From Sulfuritalea sp. (GTDB lineage Bacteria; Pseudomonadota; Gammaproteobacteria; Burkholderiales; Rhodocyclaceae), in assembly GCA_022842325.1 (NCBI GenBank), contig JALHPU010000010.1, positions 42,768-106,767 of the forward strand: a stretch of 64,000 nucleotides of DNA, in the 5' to 3' direction. This document shows, one piece after another, positions 8,702 to 18,166 of this stretch. The notes below the pieces were generated by a model that saw only the letters and a list, made by a program, of their open reading frames with translations, was not told the DNA's origin and did no database searches. The position numbers were made by a program, and so were the translations under genes. How positions within the stretch are numbered: the stretch's first letter is position 1; every line of letters starts with the position of its first letter.

Positions 8702-10597
8702 CTAATCGAACAGCACCTCGAACACTTCGATCGGCTCGGCCTTGCCCTTGACGTGAATGACTTCGCGGCGTCCGGTGCGGATGCCCTCGCCCGCCGCCTT
8801 GATCGAGGCGGCGCTGGCCACCACCACGCAGCCCAGTTCCTTGGTCACGCCCTCCAGCCGCGATGCCGCATTGACGGTGTCGCCGATCGCAGTGAACTCC
8901 CGCCGCTTGACCGAACCGATGTCGCCCATTACCGCCGGTCCGCTATGTACGCCGATACCGATGCCGAATTCAGGCAGGCCGCGATCGGGAAAGCGTTCCT
9001 TCATCCAGGTCTTGAACTTCTCCGCCTCGCGCGCCATGCCCTGCGCCGCCAGCAAGGCGCGGAGCGCATGATCGTCATAGTGCACCGGCGAACCAAATAT
9101 CGCCATCACCGCATCGCCGATGAACTTGTTCACCATGCCGCCATGCTCCATGATCGGCTCGCAGGTCAGGCCGAAGTAGGCATTCAGCATTTCCACGACT
9201 TCCTCGGCATCGAGCTTCTCGGAGATCGTGGTGAAATTGCGGATGTCCGAGAACAGGACGGACACCTGAAGCTTCTCGCCGCTCAGATTGGGCCGCTGCC
9301 CATCGGCAATCAGCTTATCCACCACAACGTCGGAGACATACTGGCCGAACATTGATTTGAGCTGGGCGCGCTGCCTTTCCTCACCGGTCAGGCGCAGCGC
9401 CAGCGTGCCCAGATAAGCCGTCGCCAGGGCCAGGTGGAAAGGGGCCACCGACAACAGGAGATCCTTCTGGAACAGCACATAGGCCGGAACCAGGACGAGC
9501 AGCGCAAATCCCAGGGCGACACCGAGGCCACCCGCCGGATGGAGCCGCAGATACAGGGTGACGGCTGCGACCAGAACCAGCACCAGCGCCGGCCAGACCA
9601 CCCATAGCGAAAGATTGCGCGGATAAATCCCCGAGAGGATGGTCTCGATCGCATTCGCATGAATCTCGCCACCGATCATCGGCTCGGTCGAATGCCCCGG
9701 CAGCAGTCGCGAATAGGGCGAAAAGTGCCGGTCCGAGGTACCGATGTTGTTGGGCGCGATGATCACGGAACGGCCTTTCAGCTTCTTCACCTCAGGATCG
9801 TTCAGGGCATCGGGCTGCAGCAGCTTGCTCATCGAAATGGTCAGCATGCTGCCCGGCGGGCCGACGTAACCGATACGACGCCGCTCGCGGACGCGCTGGA
9901 AGTCTTCGCCGGCGAAAGTCCAGGAATCCGCCAGCGAATCGCCACCGGTCGCCCGCAGCACCAGTTGCATGGCAAACCCGACGCCGGGAAACTGCTTGTC
10001 CGGAATCACCACCGGATAGAAGGTACGCACCAGCTTGTCGTTGTCTGGATAAAGGTTGGCGATGCCGGTGTCGAAGGCACCGTTGGGCATCATCAGCAGG
10101 TGCTCCTGGGGCGGACCCATGACCTCCATGTCGCCTTGCGAGGTTTCGACCAGCTGTGCGATCAGGATCGTATTGCCCTGCGCCAGCCGGCCGCGGAAAG
10201 GCGCGTCGTAATTGCGCGAGACTTCGCTGTCCGGCAGGTTGAGTTTGCGCAGCCAGGCTTCGGCGCTGACCGCATAGATGAAGTCCAGCCCGATGGACTT
10301 GACGCCGGCATCGGTGAGGTTCTGCATCGCCACCGCGAAAATCGGCTGCCAGAACGCCAGCGGATCGTCCTTGTACTGCAGCAGCGTGTCGTCATCCACC
10401 GCGATCACCGCGGCGTGCTGTGCCTCGCGCCGCTGGCCCGAGATCTGATGCCAATAGTCGTAATAAATGTTCTCGTAGTCCTGCAGCCATCCCAGGCGTT
10501 CGCTGCCGAGCGAGACCACCAGCGCGAGCACCGTCACGGCCAGAAATTGCCAGGTCTTGCGAAATCTTTCGGCAGACATCCAGTGCGGTAGCGTCAT
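8702..10597 (-). CDS. CHASE2-sensor adenylate cyclase (class III)
   Basis: This 631-residue inner-membrane enzyme should make cyclic AMP. One N-terminal membrane helix leads into an extracytoplasmic CHASE2 domain (about residues 40-330, with AVIAVDDDTL and GLDFIYAV). Three close-spaced helices (about residues 335-405) follow, then a class III cyclase domain. Metal-binding Asp residues are in SVLFSDIRNF and FIGDAVMAIFG, and the transition-state Asn/Arg in DTVNAASRLE. The purine-contacting pair is Lys (NKFIGD) and Asp (AIGD), the adenylate-type combination. GGAAAG precedes the ATG. It is co-oriented with, and 183 bp upstream of, the caspase genes. CHASE2 cyclases are often found next to caspase-like and secreted beta-helix genes, so a joint pathway is an inference from context. 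Confidence 0.9.
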   Translation of the reverse strand: MTLPHWMSAERFRKTWQFLAVTVLALVVSLGSERLGWLQDYENIYYDYWHQISGQRREAQHAAVIAVDDDTLLQYKDDPLAFWQPIFAVAMQNLTDAGVKSIGLDFIYAVSAEAWLRKLNLPDSEVSRNYDAPFRGRLAQGNTILIAQLVETSQGDMEVMGPPQEHLLMMPNGAFDTGIANLYPDNDKLVRTFYPVVIPDKQFPGVGFAMQLVLRATGGDSLADSWTFAGEDFQRVRERRRIGYVGPPGSMLTISMSKLLQPDALNDPEVKKLKGRSVIIAPNNIGTSDRHFSPYSRLLPGHSTEPMIGGEIHANAIETILSGIYPRNLSLWVVWPALVLVLVAAVTLYLRLHPAGGLGVALGFALLVLVPAYVLFQKDLLLSVAPFHLALATAYLGTLALRLTGEERQRAQLKSMFGQYVSDVVVDKLIADGQRPNLSGEKLQVSVLFSDIRNFTTISEKLDAEEVVEMLNAYFGLTCEPIMEHGGMVNKFIGDAVMAIFGSPVHYDDHALRALLAAQGMAREAEKFKTWMKERFPDRGLPEFGIGIGVHSGPAVMGDIGSVKRREFTAIGDTVNAASRLEGVTKELGCVVVASAASIKAAGEGIRTGRREVIHVKGKAEPIEVFEVLFD

Positions 10598-10664
10598 GGG
10601 CTTTCCTTATCGGGGCGCTGGCCAGCATCCATGCAGGGGATCACCAGCCCGCCGACATGTGTAG

Positions 10665-11747
<1,083 letters not shown>

Positions 11748-11782
11748 GCCGCCCCGATTTGCGGATTGCGGAGCTGCCCATC

Positions 11783-12331
11783 GTGAGCAAACGCGCTACG
11801 CCTTCCGACGAAGAACGCGCCGCTTTCCGCGATGCGGTAGCCGATGTCGAACGGCTGCAATGGGACCGCGTGCACCACGAACCGCCGCTGCCGCCGGCCA
11901 TTCCGCGCCAGCACCTGCGCGACGAGGCCGCGGCGCTCGACGAGTCCCTGCATGGCCCGGTGCTGATCGACCTCTATCTGGAAGGCGGCGACGAAGCCGC
12001 CTGGCGCCGCGACAGCCTGCCGAAAGCCTGGCTGCGCGATTTGCGCCGCGGACGCTGGGTGACGCAGGAAAAACTCGATTTGCATGGCCTGAATCGCGAT
12101 CAGGCGCGGACGGCGGTCGTCAGCTTTCTCGCCGAATGCCGGCAGCACGGTTATCGCTGTGTGCGCATCGTGCACGGCAAGGGCCTGAGTTCGCCCGGCC
12201 GCGAGCCGGTGCTGAAGAAACTGGTGCTGGGCTGGCTAAGCCAGCGCAGTGAAGTCCTGGCTTTCTGTCAGGCGCGCGCCGCCGAAGGCGGCGCGGGGGC
12301 GGTAGTCGTGCTGCTTGCTGCTCCCAAATAA
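11783..12331 (+). CDS. Smr-domain protein (MutS2/YdaL-like small endonuclease domain)
   Basis: This 182-residue protein has a charged N-terminal half of unknown fold and a C-terminal Smr domain (about residues 95-180). Diagnostic motifs are LDLHGLNRDQA and RIVHGKGLSSPG. Stand-alone Smr proteins of proteobacteria (YdaL/SmrB type) are nucleases or ribosome-rescue factors that act on stalled ribosomes or branched nucleic acid. The SmrB-like N-terminal layout is present here, but which activity applies is not shown. The GTG at 11783 has GGAG 12 nt upstream. A hairpin repeat follows 21 bp after the stop and may serve as a terminator. Confidence 0.85.
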   Translation: MSKRATPSDEERAAFRDAVADVERLQWDRVHHEPPLPPAIPRQHLRDEAAALDESLHGPVLIDLYLEGGDEAAWRRDSLPKAWLRDLRRGRWVTQEKLDLHGLNRDQARTAVVSFLAECRQHGYRCVRIVHGKGLSSPGREPVLKKLVLGWLSQRSEVLAFCQARAAEGGAGAVVVLLAAPK

Positions 12332-12352
12332 TCGAACGCAGCGAGCTAATTT

Positions 12353-12390
12353 AGTCACCCCCTTTCTCGGAAAGGGGGCCGGGGGGATAG
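12353..12390. repeat. Dispersed intergenic hairpin repeat (C-run/G-run type), copy 1
   Basis: CCCCCTTT, a short loop and AAAGGGGG form a strong stem, followed by CCGGGGGGATAG. A closely related unit lies at 50286-50322. It sits just after the Smr-domain stop, and a second imperfect stem (CCAGTT...AACTGG) follows at once. Such units are common between proteobacterial genes. Confidence 0.75.
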
Positions 12391-12434
12391 CCAACCAGTT
12401 CGCGGCGTGCCGCTAACTGGCCGGCGACAGCCGG

Positions 12435-12785
<351 letters not shown>

Positions 12786-12790
12786 CTAAG

Positions 12791-14413
12791 TCAGTATTCG
12801 TCTGGATAGCGCGATGTTATCGGATAGCGCCAATCCTTGCCGAATCCGCGTTGCGTGACGCGGATGCCGACCGGCGCCTGGCGCCGCTTGTATTCGTTCT
12901 TCTTCAGCATGCCGACCACCTTGCGCACATCGGCTTCGCTTACGCCACCGGCAATGATCTGGCGCGGGCTCTCGTCGCGTTCCATGTAGGCCTCGATGAT
13001 CGCATCGAGCACGGCGTAGGGCGGCAGCGTGTCCTGGTCGGTCTGGCCGGGCTTGAGTTCGGCCGAGGGCGGGCGCGTGATGATGTTCTGCGGTATCACG
13101 TCCGACACTGCATTGCGCCAGTTCGCCAAGTCATAGACGAAGGTCTTCGCCACATCCTTGATCACCGCGAAGCCGCCGGCCATGTCGCCATACAGTGTGG
13201 CGTAGCCGACCGCCATTTCGCTCTTGTTGCCGGTGGTCAGCACGATGCGTCCGGTGCGATTCGACAGTGCCATCAGCAGCATGCCGCGGATGCGCGCCTG
13301 CAGGTTTTCGTCGGTGGTGTCCCAGGCCGGTTTCGGACCGAGGCCGGCGAAAGTCGGCGCCAGCAACACGGCGAACTGGTCCATCGCCGCCGCAATCGGG
13401 ATCTCGTCGTACTGCACGCCGAGCCGGCGCACCATTTCGCGCGAATCGTCAAGGCTCATCTGCGCGGTCCACGGCGAGGGCATCATCACGCAGCGCACCT
13501 TGTCCGCACCCAGCGCATCGACGGCAATGGCCAGCGTCAGCGCGGAATCGATGCCGCCGGACAGGCCGATGATGGCGCCGGGAAAGCCGTTCTTGCCGAG
13601 GTAGTCGGCCACGCCCAGCTTCAGCGCGGCGTAGACCTCCGCTTCGCGCGAGGGCGGCTCGGCCATGCGACCGGGCAACAAATGTCCGTCGGCGTAGTCG
13701 ACGAATTCCAGTGCCTCGGCAAAGGCCGGCAATTGATGCGTGAGGCGGCCATGCCCGTCCATCGCGAACGAGGCGCCGTCGAACACCAGTTCGTCCTGGC
13801 CGCCGACCAGGTTGGCGTAGATCACCGGCTTGCCGGTGGCCGCCACCCGATCGCGCAGCACCTCGTAGCGACGGGACTGCTTGTTCATGTGGAAGGGCGA
13901 AGCATTGAGCGTGAGCATCAGTTCCGCACCCGCCAGCGCAGCCGATTCGGCAGCGCCGGATTCCCAGACATCGGCGCAGATCGCCAGGCCGCAGCGCACG
14001 CCTTTGAGGTCGATCACGCAGGGTTCGCGCCCTGCGGCGAAGTAGCGCTCCTCGTCGAAGACCTCGTAGTTGGGCAGGCGATGCTTGCGATAGGTCGCCG
14101 TCACCCGTCCATCGACCAGCAGCGATGCCGCGTTGTAGCGCTTGCCGGCCGACTCTTCGGGATAGCCGATCACGACCGGCAGCACGGCATCGCGAGCCAA
14201 CACATCGAGTTGTGTCGCGCAGGCGCGATAAAAATCCGGCCGCATCAGCAGATCTTCGGGCGGGTAGCCGGAGAGCGCCAGTTCCGGCGTCAGCAGTACA
14301 TCCGCGCCGCCTTCACGCGCGCGGATGGCGAGCTCAAGAATCCGGGCGGAATTGCCGGCAAGGTCGCCGACATGGGCGTTGAACTGGGCGATGGCTACGC
14401 GAAGACGGCTCAT
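12791..14413 (-). CDS. nadE: Glutamine-dependent NAD+ synthetase
   Basis: This 540-residue two-domain enzyme amidates deamido-NAD. The N-terminal nitrilase-type glutaminase domain carries Glu (TPELALSGYPPEDL), Lys (YRKHRLPNYEVF) and Cys (GLAICADVWE) of the catalytic triad. The C-terminal synthetase domain has the ATP-pyrophosphatase loop GLSGGIDSA. The ATG at 14413 (MSRLRVAIAQF) was chosen because homologues begin directly at the first nitrilase strand; a longer open frame upstream covers a terminator. The gene is probably transcribed with glnB. Confidence 0.96.
   Translation of the reverse strand: MSRLRVAIAQFNAHVGDLAGNSARILELAIRAREGGADVLLTPELALSGYPPEDLLMRPDFYRACATQLDVLARDAVLPVVIGYPEESAGKRYNAASLLVDGRVTATYRKHRLPNYEVFDEERYFAAGREPCVIDLKGVRCGLAICADVWESGAAESAALAGAELMLTLNASPFHMNKQSRRYEVLRDRVAATGKPVIYANLVGGQDELVFDGASFAMDGHGRLTHQLPAFAEALEFVDYADGHLLPGRMAEPPSREAEVYAALKLGVADYLGKNGFPGAIIGLSGGIDSALTLAIAVDALGADKVRCVMMPSPWTAQMSLDDSREMVRRLGVQYDEIPIAAAMDQFAVLLAPTFAGLGPKPAWDTTDENLQARIRGMLLMALSNRTGRIVLTTGNKSEMAVGYATLYGDMAGGFAVIKDVAKTFVYDLANWRNAVSDVIPQNIITRPPSAELKPGQTDQDTLPPYAVLDAIIEAYMERDESPRQIIAGGVSEADVRKVVGMLKKNEYKRRQAPVGIRVTQRGFGKDWRYPITSRYPDEY
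13352..13373 (+). repeat. Dispersed 22-bp motif, degraded copy
   Basis: AGTCGGCGCC and CACGGCG are kept, but two central bases differ (AGCA for GGCG). It lies in nadE on the non-coding strand. It is counted separately from the good copies. Confidence 0.4.
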
Positions 14414-14450
14414 GGGTCTAACTATAGCGGATGCCGCCGCATCCCACCGG

Positions 14451-14483
14451 GGGATACCGTCCGCGCCTTCGGCGCGGACATAA
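14451..14483. repeat. GGGATACCGTC-hairpin-GACATAA repeat, copy A
   Basis: GGGATACCGTC leads into a 9-bp perfect stem (GTCCGCGCC, loop TTC) and ends GACATAA. Copy B at 25745 has the same flanks but a different stem sequence. It lies between nadE and ppa, directly beside the ppa terminator. Confidence 0.6.
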
Positions 14484-14506
14484 AAAAGCCTGCCTCGCGG
14501 CAGGCT
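14482..14506 (-). terminator. Rho-independent terminator of ppa
   Basis: Read on the minus strand, a 7-bp stem GCCTGCC/GGCAGGC with a 4-nt loop is followed by six T. It lies 20 bp past the ppa stop. Confidence 0.85.
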
Positions 14507-14525
14507 CAGACGGGGCGGATGAAAC

Positions 14526-15074
14526 TCAAAACGCTGGCTTATCCTTGGCGGACTCGTAAGCGGCAACACCTTCCATGATTTCCTTCTTGGCGTCTTCGGC
14601 GCCGAGCCAGCCCTGGATCTTGACGAACTTGCCGGGCTCGAGGTCCTTGTAATGCTGGAAAAAATGCGAGATCTGGTCGAGCACGATCTGCGGCAGGTCG
14701 CGCGGGCTATCGACGTCGCGGTACATCGGCGTCAGCTTGTCGACCGGCACGGCCAGCAGTTTCGCGTCTTCCCCGGCCTCGTCGGTCATTTTCAGCATGC
14801 CGATCGGGCGGCAGCGCACCACCACCCCCGGCGGCAACGCGAACTGCGACATCACCAGGACATCCACCGGGTCGCCGTCGCCGGCGATGGTGTGCGGGAT
14901 GTAGCCGTAGTTGCAGGGGTAGTGCATGGCGGTGGACATGAAGCGATCGACGAAAATGGCGCCGGACTCCTTGTCGACCTCGTACTTGATCGGTTCGGAG
15001 TGCATCGAAATCTCGATCACCACATTGAAATCGTTCGGCAAATCCTTGCCGGAAGGAACGCGATCGAGGCCCAC
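14526..15074 (-). CDS. ppa: Inorganic pyrophosphatase
   Basis: This soluble family I pyrophosphatase of 182 residues drives biosynthetic reactions by hydrolysing PPi. Metal-binding acidic residues are visible in FVDRFMSTAMHYPCNYGYIP and GDGDPVDVLV, the family signature. Length is typical. The start is GTG at 15074, with GGAG 5 nt upstream. It is a single-gene unit: its own terminator lies downstream, and the iron island begins divergently 178 bp upstream. Confidence 0.97.
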   Translation of the reverse strand: MGLDRVPSGKDLPNDFNVVIEISMHSEPIKYEVDKESGAIFVDRFMSTAMHYPCNYGYIPHTIAGDGDPVDVLVMSQFALPPGVVVRCRPIGMLKMTDEAGEDAKLLAVPVDKLTPMYRDVDSPRDLPQIVLDQISHFFQHYKDLEPGKFVKIQGWLGAEDAKKEIMEGVAAYESAKDKPAF

Positions 15075-15186
15075 GGCTACTCCTTTGTGCGAAAGCGCGA
15101 ATTATAGCGCTGCGAAGATTTCGCCTTCCTGACAGGCAGGAAGACGCTTCACCGAGGGTTTCCGGACAAAAACTGCAAACTCCCTA

Positions 15187-15222
15187 TTGACAACGCGGAC
15201 CAGATCAATGAGAATCATTCGC
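15187..15222 (+). promoter_or_regulatory. Fur-regulated promoter of the hemP iron island
   Basis: TTGACA at 15187, a 17-bp spacer and GAGAAT at 15210 make a good sigma-70 promoter. A Fur box (ATCAATGAGAATCATTCGC, 15204-15222, 13 of 19 to the classical consensus, 11 of 12 in the core) covers the -10. Iron-replete Fur would block RNA polymerase directly. Confidence 0.75.
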
Positions 15223-15252
15223 ATTACGTTTTAGATTGAAAAGCGACCCGCG

Positions 15253-15435
15253 ATGAAGACCGAAACGCAGCCAGCAAGCACCAGGCCCGAACTGCCGCGC
15301 AGCGGCGCCGAGGCGCCGCGCCCGCTGGACAGCACCATCCTGCTCGGCACCAAAGGGGAGGTCGAAATCACCCACCAGGGCGAAACCTACCGCCTGCGGC
15401 GCACGCGCCAGGGCAAGCTGATTCTCACCAAATAA
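15253..15435 (+). CDS. hemP: Hemin uptake protein HemP
   Basis: This 60-residue protein has the HemP/HmuP family end: ITHQGETYRLRRTRQGKLILTK is split over residues 39-60, with the hallmark GKLILTK at the C-terminus. HemP-type proteins in betaproteobacteria activate haem/siderophore receptor genes or assist haem uptake. It is the first gene behind a Fur-box promoter, 14 bp before bfd, so iron limitation should induce the whole island. Confidence 0.85.
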   Translation: MKTETQPASTRPELPRSGAEAPRPLDSTILLGTKGEVEITHQGETYRLRRTRQGKLILTK

Positions 15436-15448
15436 GCCAGGAGCCATC

Positions 15449-15661
15449 ATGTACGTCTGTATCTGCAATGCAGTGACCGAAAGCGACATCGGCAGCGCCG
15501 TGGCCGAAGGCTGCTGCAGTCTGCGACAATTGCGCGAGCAACTCGGCGTCGGCGCCTGCTGTGGCCGCTGTACGGGTTGCGCGCGCGACGTGCTGAAAAA
15601 TTCCCTGCACGCTCACACGCCCCATCGACCCGCTGCCGCCGGGCAACTGGCGGCAGCCTGA
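15449..15661 (+). CDS. bfd: Bacterioferritin-associated ferredoxin
   Basis: This 70-residue [2Fe-2S] protein has the Bfd cysteine pattern C4-x-C6 ... C38-xx-C41 ([10 protein letters not shown] and GACCGRC). Bfd donates electrons to bacterioferritin to release stored iron. The tail after residue 55 ([10 protein letters not shown]) is non-conserved. AGGAG precedes the ATG, and the bfr gene follows after 17 bp, an arrangement that pairs iron release with storage. Confidence 0.95.
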   Translation: MYVCICNAVTESDIGSAVAEGCCSLRQLREQLGVGACCGRCTGCARDVLKNSLHAHTPHRPAAAGQLAAA

Positions 15662-15678
15662 ACGACAAGAGGCTCCCC

Positions 15679-16161
15679 ATGAAAGGCGACAAGAAAGTCA
15701 TCCAGCTGCTCAACAAGTGCCTGGTCAATGAGCTGACCGCGATCAACCAGTACTTCCTGCACGCCCGCATGTACAAGAACTGGGGCTTTGCCGCACTGGG
15801 CAAGCACGAGTACGAGGAGTCGATCGAAGAGATGCACCACGCCGACAAGCTGATCGAGCGCGTGCTGTTCCTCGAAGGCCTGCCCAACCTGCAGGCGCTG
15901 AACAAGCTGATCATCGGCGAGAACGTGCCCGAATGCCTGGCCGGCGACCTCACGCTGGAGCAGGGTGCCCACGCCGACACCAAGGCCGCCATCACCTACT
16001 GCGAAAGCGTGCACGACTACGTTTCGCGCGAGATTCTGGAAGACATTCTGGAAGACACCGAAGAACACATCGACTATCTCGAAACCCAGCTCGAACTGAT
16101 CGCCAAGGTCGGCGTGGAGAACTACCTGCAGTCGGCGATGGGAGCACCGTCGAGTTCGTAG
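15679..16161 (+). CDS. bfr: Bacterioferritin
   Basis: This 160-residue ferritin-like protein stores iron in a 24-subunit shell. Ferroxidase ligands are visible as Glu18 ([11 protein letters not shown]), the [12 protein letters not shown] segment (about residues 50-61) and [11 protein letters not shown] (about 127-137). The haem ligand Met falls in EEMHH. Length matches the family. AGAGG is 6 nt before the ATG. Being in a Fur-controlled unit with bfd suggests an iron-recycling role as much as storage. Confidence 0.96.
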   Translation: MKGDKKVIQLLNKCLVNELTAINQYFLHARMYKNWGFAALGKHEYEESIEEMHHADKLIERVLFLEGLPNLQALNKLIIGENVPECLAGDLTLEQGAHADTKAAITYCESVHDYVSREILEDILEDTEEHIDYLETQLELIAKVGVENYLQSAMGAPSSS

Positions 16162-16267
16162 GATTGCCTTCCCGACGGCAGCCGAGCCTGCTGCCGTCCG
16201 TAGCCAGCCAGCCTGAGTATCGGCAAGCCAGCCAAAGTCGAATCATGCATTTCTTTGGAGGTTTGCC

Positions 16268-16891
16268 ATTTACGCCCGATCGCCTCTTGGCGCCCATACT
16301 CGCGGCCTCGCCTTAGTCATCGCACTCCATGCGGCGGCGATCTGGGGCCTGCTGCAGATGAAGCTGATCGCCCTGCGGACGCCGCTCGCGGTGCTCAGCG
16401 TAAGCCTGCTGGCGCCGGCCGAGGTGATCATGCCGAAACCGGAGATCGTGGCGCCCAGACCAAAGCCCATGGAGCGGCGGCCGACGCCGCTGCCGCAGCC
16501 AACGCAGATCGCCGCGCCCGTCGATGCGCCCGCCCCGATCGCTGCCACCGTACCGCCAGCGCCGACTGTTGTCGCCGCGCCGGCCCCGGCCGCGCCTGCG
16601 CCCGTTGTCACCCAGCCGCGCTTCGATGCCGACTACCTCGACAACCCGAAGCCGGCCTATCCGGCGCTCTCGCGTCGCCTCGCCGAACAGGGCCGCGTCG
16701 TGCTGCGCGTCCGGGTCGAGGCCGACGGCCGCGCCGCCGAGGTCCAGCTGCATACCTCCAGCGGCTCGCCGCGCCTCGACCAATCGGCGCTCGACACCGT
16801 GCGCCGCTGGCAATTCGTCCCGGCGCGGCTCGGCCAGATGCCGACCGCGGCCTGGGTGCTGGTTCCGATTGCTTTCACCTTGAAGGACTGA
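16268..16891 (+). CDS. tonB: TonB energy-transducing protein, probable ATT start
   Basis: TonB spans the periplasm and passes proton-motive energy to outer-membrane receptors. The frame reads IYARSPLGAHTRGLALVI, then a single helix (about residues 15-32), a Pro-rich linker (residues 55-120) and a TonB C-terminal domain (about 125-207: NPKPAYPALSRRLAEQG, VRRWQFVPA). No ATG, GTG or TTG precedes the helix; the first ATG (16358) would delete it. A perfect GGAGG sits 6 nt before an ATT at 16268, which I take as the start, giving 207 residues. An error turning ATG to ATT is the alternative. exbB follows after 2 bp. Confidence 0.85.
   Translation: MYARSPLGAHTRGLALVIALHAAAIWGLLQMKLIALRTPLAVLSVSLLAPAEVIMPKPEIVAPRPKPMERRPTPLPQPTQIAAPVDAPAPIAATVPPAPTVVAAPAPAAPAPVVTQPRFDADYLDNPKPAYPALSRRLAEQGRVVLRVRVEADGRAAEVQLHTSSGSPRLDQSALDTVRRWQFVPARLGQMPTAAWVLVPIAFTLKD
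16546..16567 (-). repeat. Dispersed 22-bp motif, copy 4
   Basis: Full consensus match in the Pro-rich linker of tonB. The motif is antisense to the gene, whose strand reads TVPPAPTV. Confidence 0.8.
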
Positions 16892-16893
16892 CC

Positions 16894-17655
16894 ATGGAAA
16901 ACCCGCTGGGCTTCGCCCACTTCCTCGCCAATGCCGACGGCATTGCCCGCTTCATCCTCGCCCTGATGCTGATCATGTCGGTCGGCACCTGGTACCTGAT
17001 CGTGACCAAGGGCGTCCAGTCGGTTCGCTCGCAAAAGAAGAGCGACGAATTCCTCGCCGCCTTCTGGGCCGCGCCCAGCCTCGACGCGGTGGCCCGCCAC
17101 CTGCGCCAGAGCGGCGTCGCCGAGCCTTTTTCACACCTGGTGCATCACGGCTTCACGGCGATCGAGCAGCACAAGGCCGGGCGCGAATCGCGCGGCCTGG
17201 TGGATGCCGGCACGCCCGACGAATTCCTCACCCGGGCCATGAAGCGCGCCATCGCGCAGGACAAGTCGCGCCTCGAATACGGCCAGACCTTCCTCGCCAC
17301 GGTGGCGTCAAACGCGCCCTTCGTCGGCCTGTTCGGCACGGTGTGGGGCATCTACCACGCGCTGATGGCGATCGGCATCAGCGGCCAGGGCACGCTGGAC
17401 AAGGTCGCCGGCCCGGTCGGCGAGGCGCTGATCATGACCGCCGTCGGGCTGGCCGTGGCGATTCCCGCCGCGGTGGCCTACAACGCCTTCGCCCGCAGCA
17501 ACCGCAACACGCTGGCGGAACTCAACTCCTTCGCCCACGACCTGTTCACCTTCCTCGCCACCGGCCTCAAGAACGCACCGCAACAGGGCGACGTTGCCGC
17601 CACATCGGAACGCATCATCGCCCGCGTGCAGGCTGGCACGCGCGCCACGGCCTGA
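16894..17655 (+). CDS. exbB: ExbB proton-channel subunit
   Basis: This 253-residue MotA/TolQ/ExbB protein forms, with ExbD, the proton channel that energises TonB. Three membrane helices are evident (about residues 20-40, 140-162 and 180-205), with the family motif in ATVASNAPFVGLFGTVWGIYHAL and the helix-3 segment IMTAVGLAVAIPAAVAYN. It starts 2 bp after tonB and ends 10 bp before exbD, so the three genes are one transcription unit under the Fur promoter. Confidence 0.95.
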   Translation: MENPLGFAHFLANADGIARFILALMLIMSVGTWYLIVTKGVQSVRSQKKSDEFLAAFWAAPSLDAVARHLRQSGVAEPFSHLVHHGFTAIEQHKAGRESRGLVDAGTPDEFLTRAMKRAIAQDKSRLEYGQTFLATVASNAPFVGLFGTVWGIYHALMAIGISGQGTLDKVAGPVGEALIMTAVGLAVAIPAAVAYNAFARSNRNTLAELNSFAHDLFTFLATGLKNAPQQGDVAATSERIIARVQAGTRATA

Positions 17656-17665
17656 GGAAATCACC

Positions 17666-18088
17666 ATGAGCTTCGCCTCCCTCAACGACGACGACGGCAA
17701 CGAAGCACTGGCCGAGATCAACATGATTCCGCTGATCGACGTGATGCTGGTGCTGCTGGTGATTTTCATCGTCACCGCGCCCTTGCTGACCCACGCCGTC
17801 AAGGTGGATCTGCCCAAGGCTTCGTCCAGCGCCAACCTGACCAAGCCCGACAACGTGCAAGTCGCCATCGACGGCGCCGGGCAGGTGTACTGGAACGGCG
17901 AGATCGTTGCCGCCACGCTGCTCGATCAGAAGCTGCGCGCCGCCGCCGCGCTGGCGCCGCAACCCGAACTGCACCTGCGCGCCGATCGTGTCACGCCTTA
18001 CGAAAAAGTCGCCGACGTCATGGCGGCCTCGGCGCGTGCCGGGCTGACCCGTATAGGCTTTGTAACGGAACCATCGCAAAAGAATTAG
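17666..18088 (+). CDS. exbD: ExbD proton-channel subunit
   Basis: This 140-residue protein has a short cytoplasmic N-terminus, a single membrane helix with the essential Asp (NMIPLIDVMLVLLVIF, about residues 20-37) and a periplasmic domain. Inside the ExbB ring, that Asp relays protons. The ATG at 17666 is preceded by GAGG; an upstream in-frame ATG would overlap exbB heavily and was rejected. The receptor gene follows after 78 bp. Confidence 0.95.
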   Translation: MSFASLNDDDGNEALAEINMIPLIDVMLVLLVIFIVTAPLLTHAVKVDLPKASSSANLTKPDNVQVAIDGAGQVYWNGEIVAATLLDQKLRAAAALAPQPELHLRADRVTPYEKVADVMAASARAGLTRIGFVTEPSQKN

Positions 18089-18166
18089 TCACCGCAACCA
18101 TCCATTCGCAATCCGGCAAGCCAGGCGATTTCTCCCAGCCAGCCGCAACCCCAGAGGAGTCGCACC

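Noticed and set aside
12851-14578. A 575-codon plus-strand frame over nadE
   Set aside because: Antisense shadow of a housekeeping gene with complete catalytic motifs.
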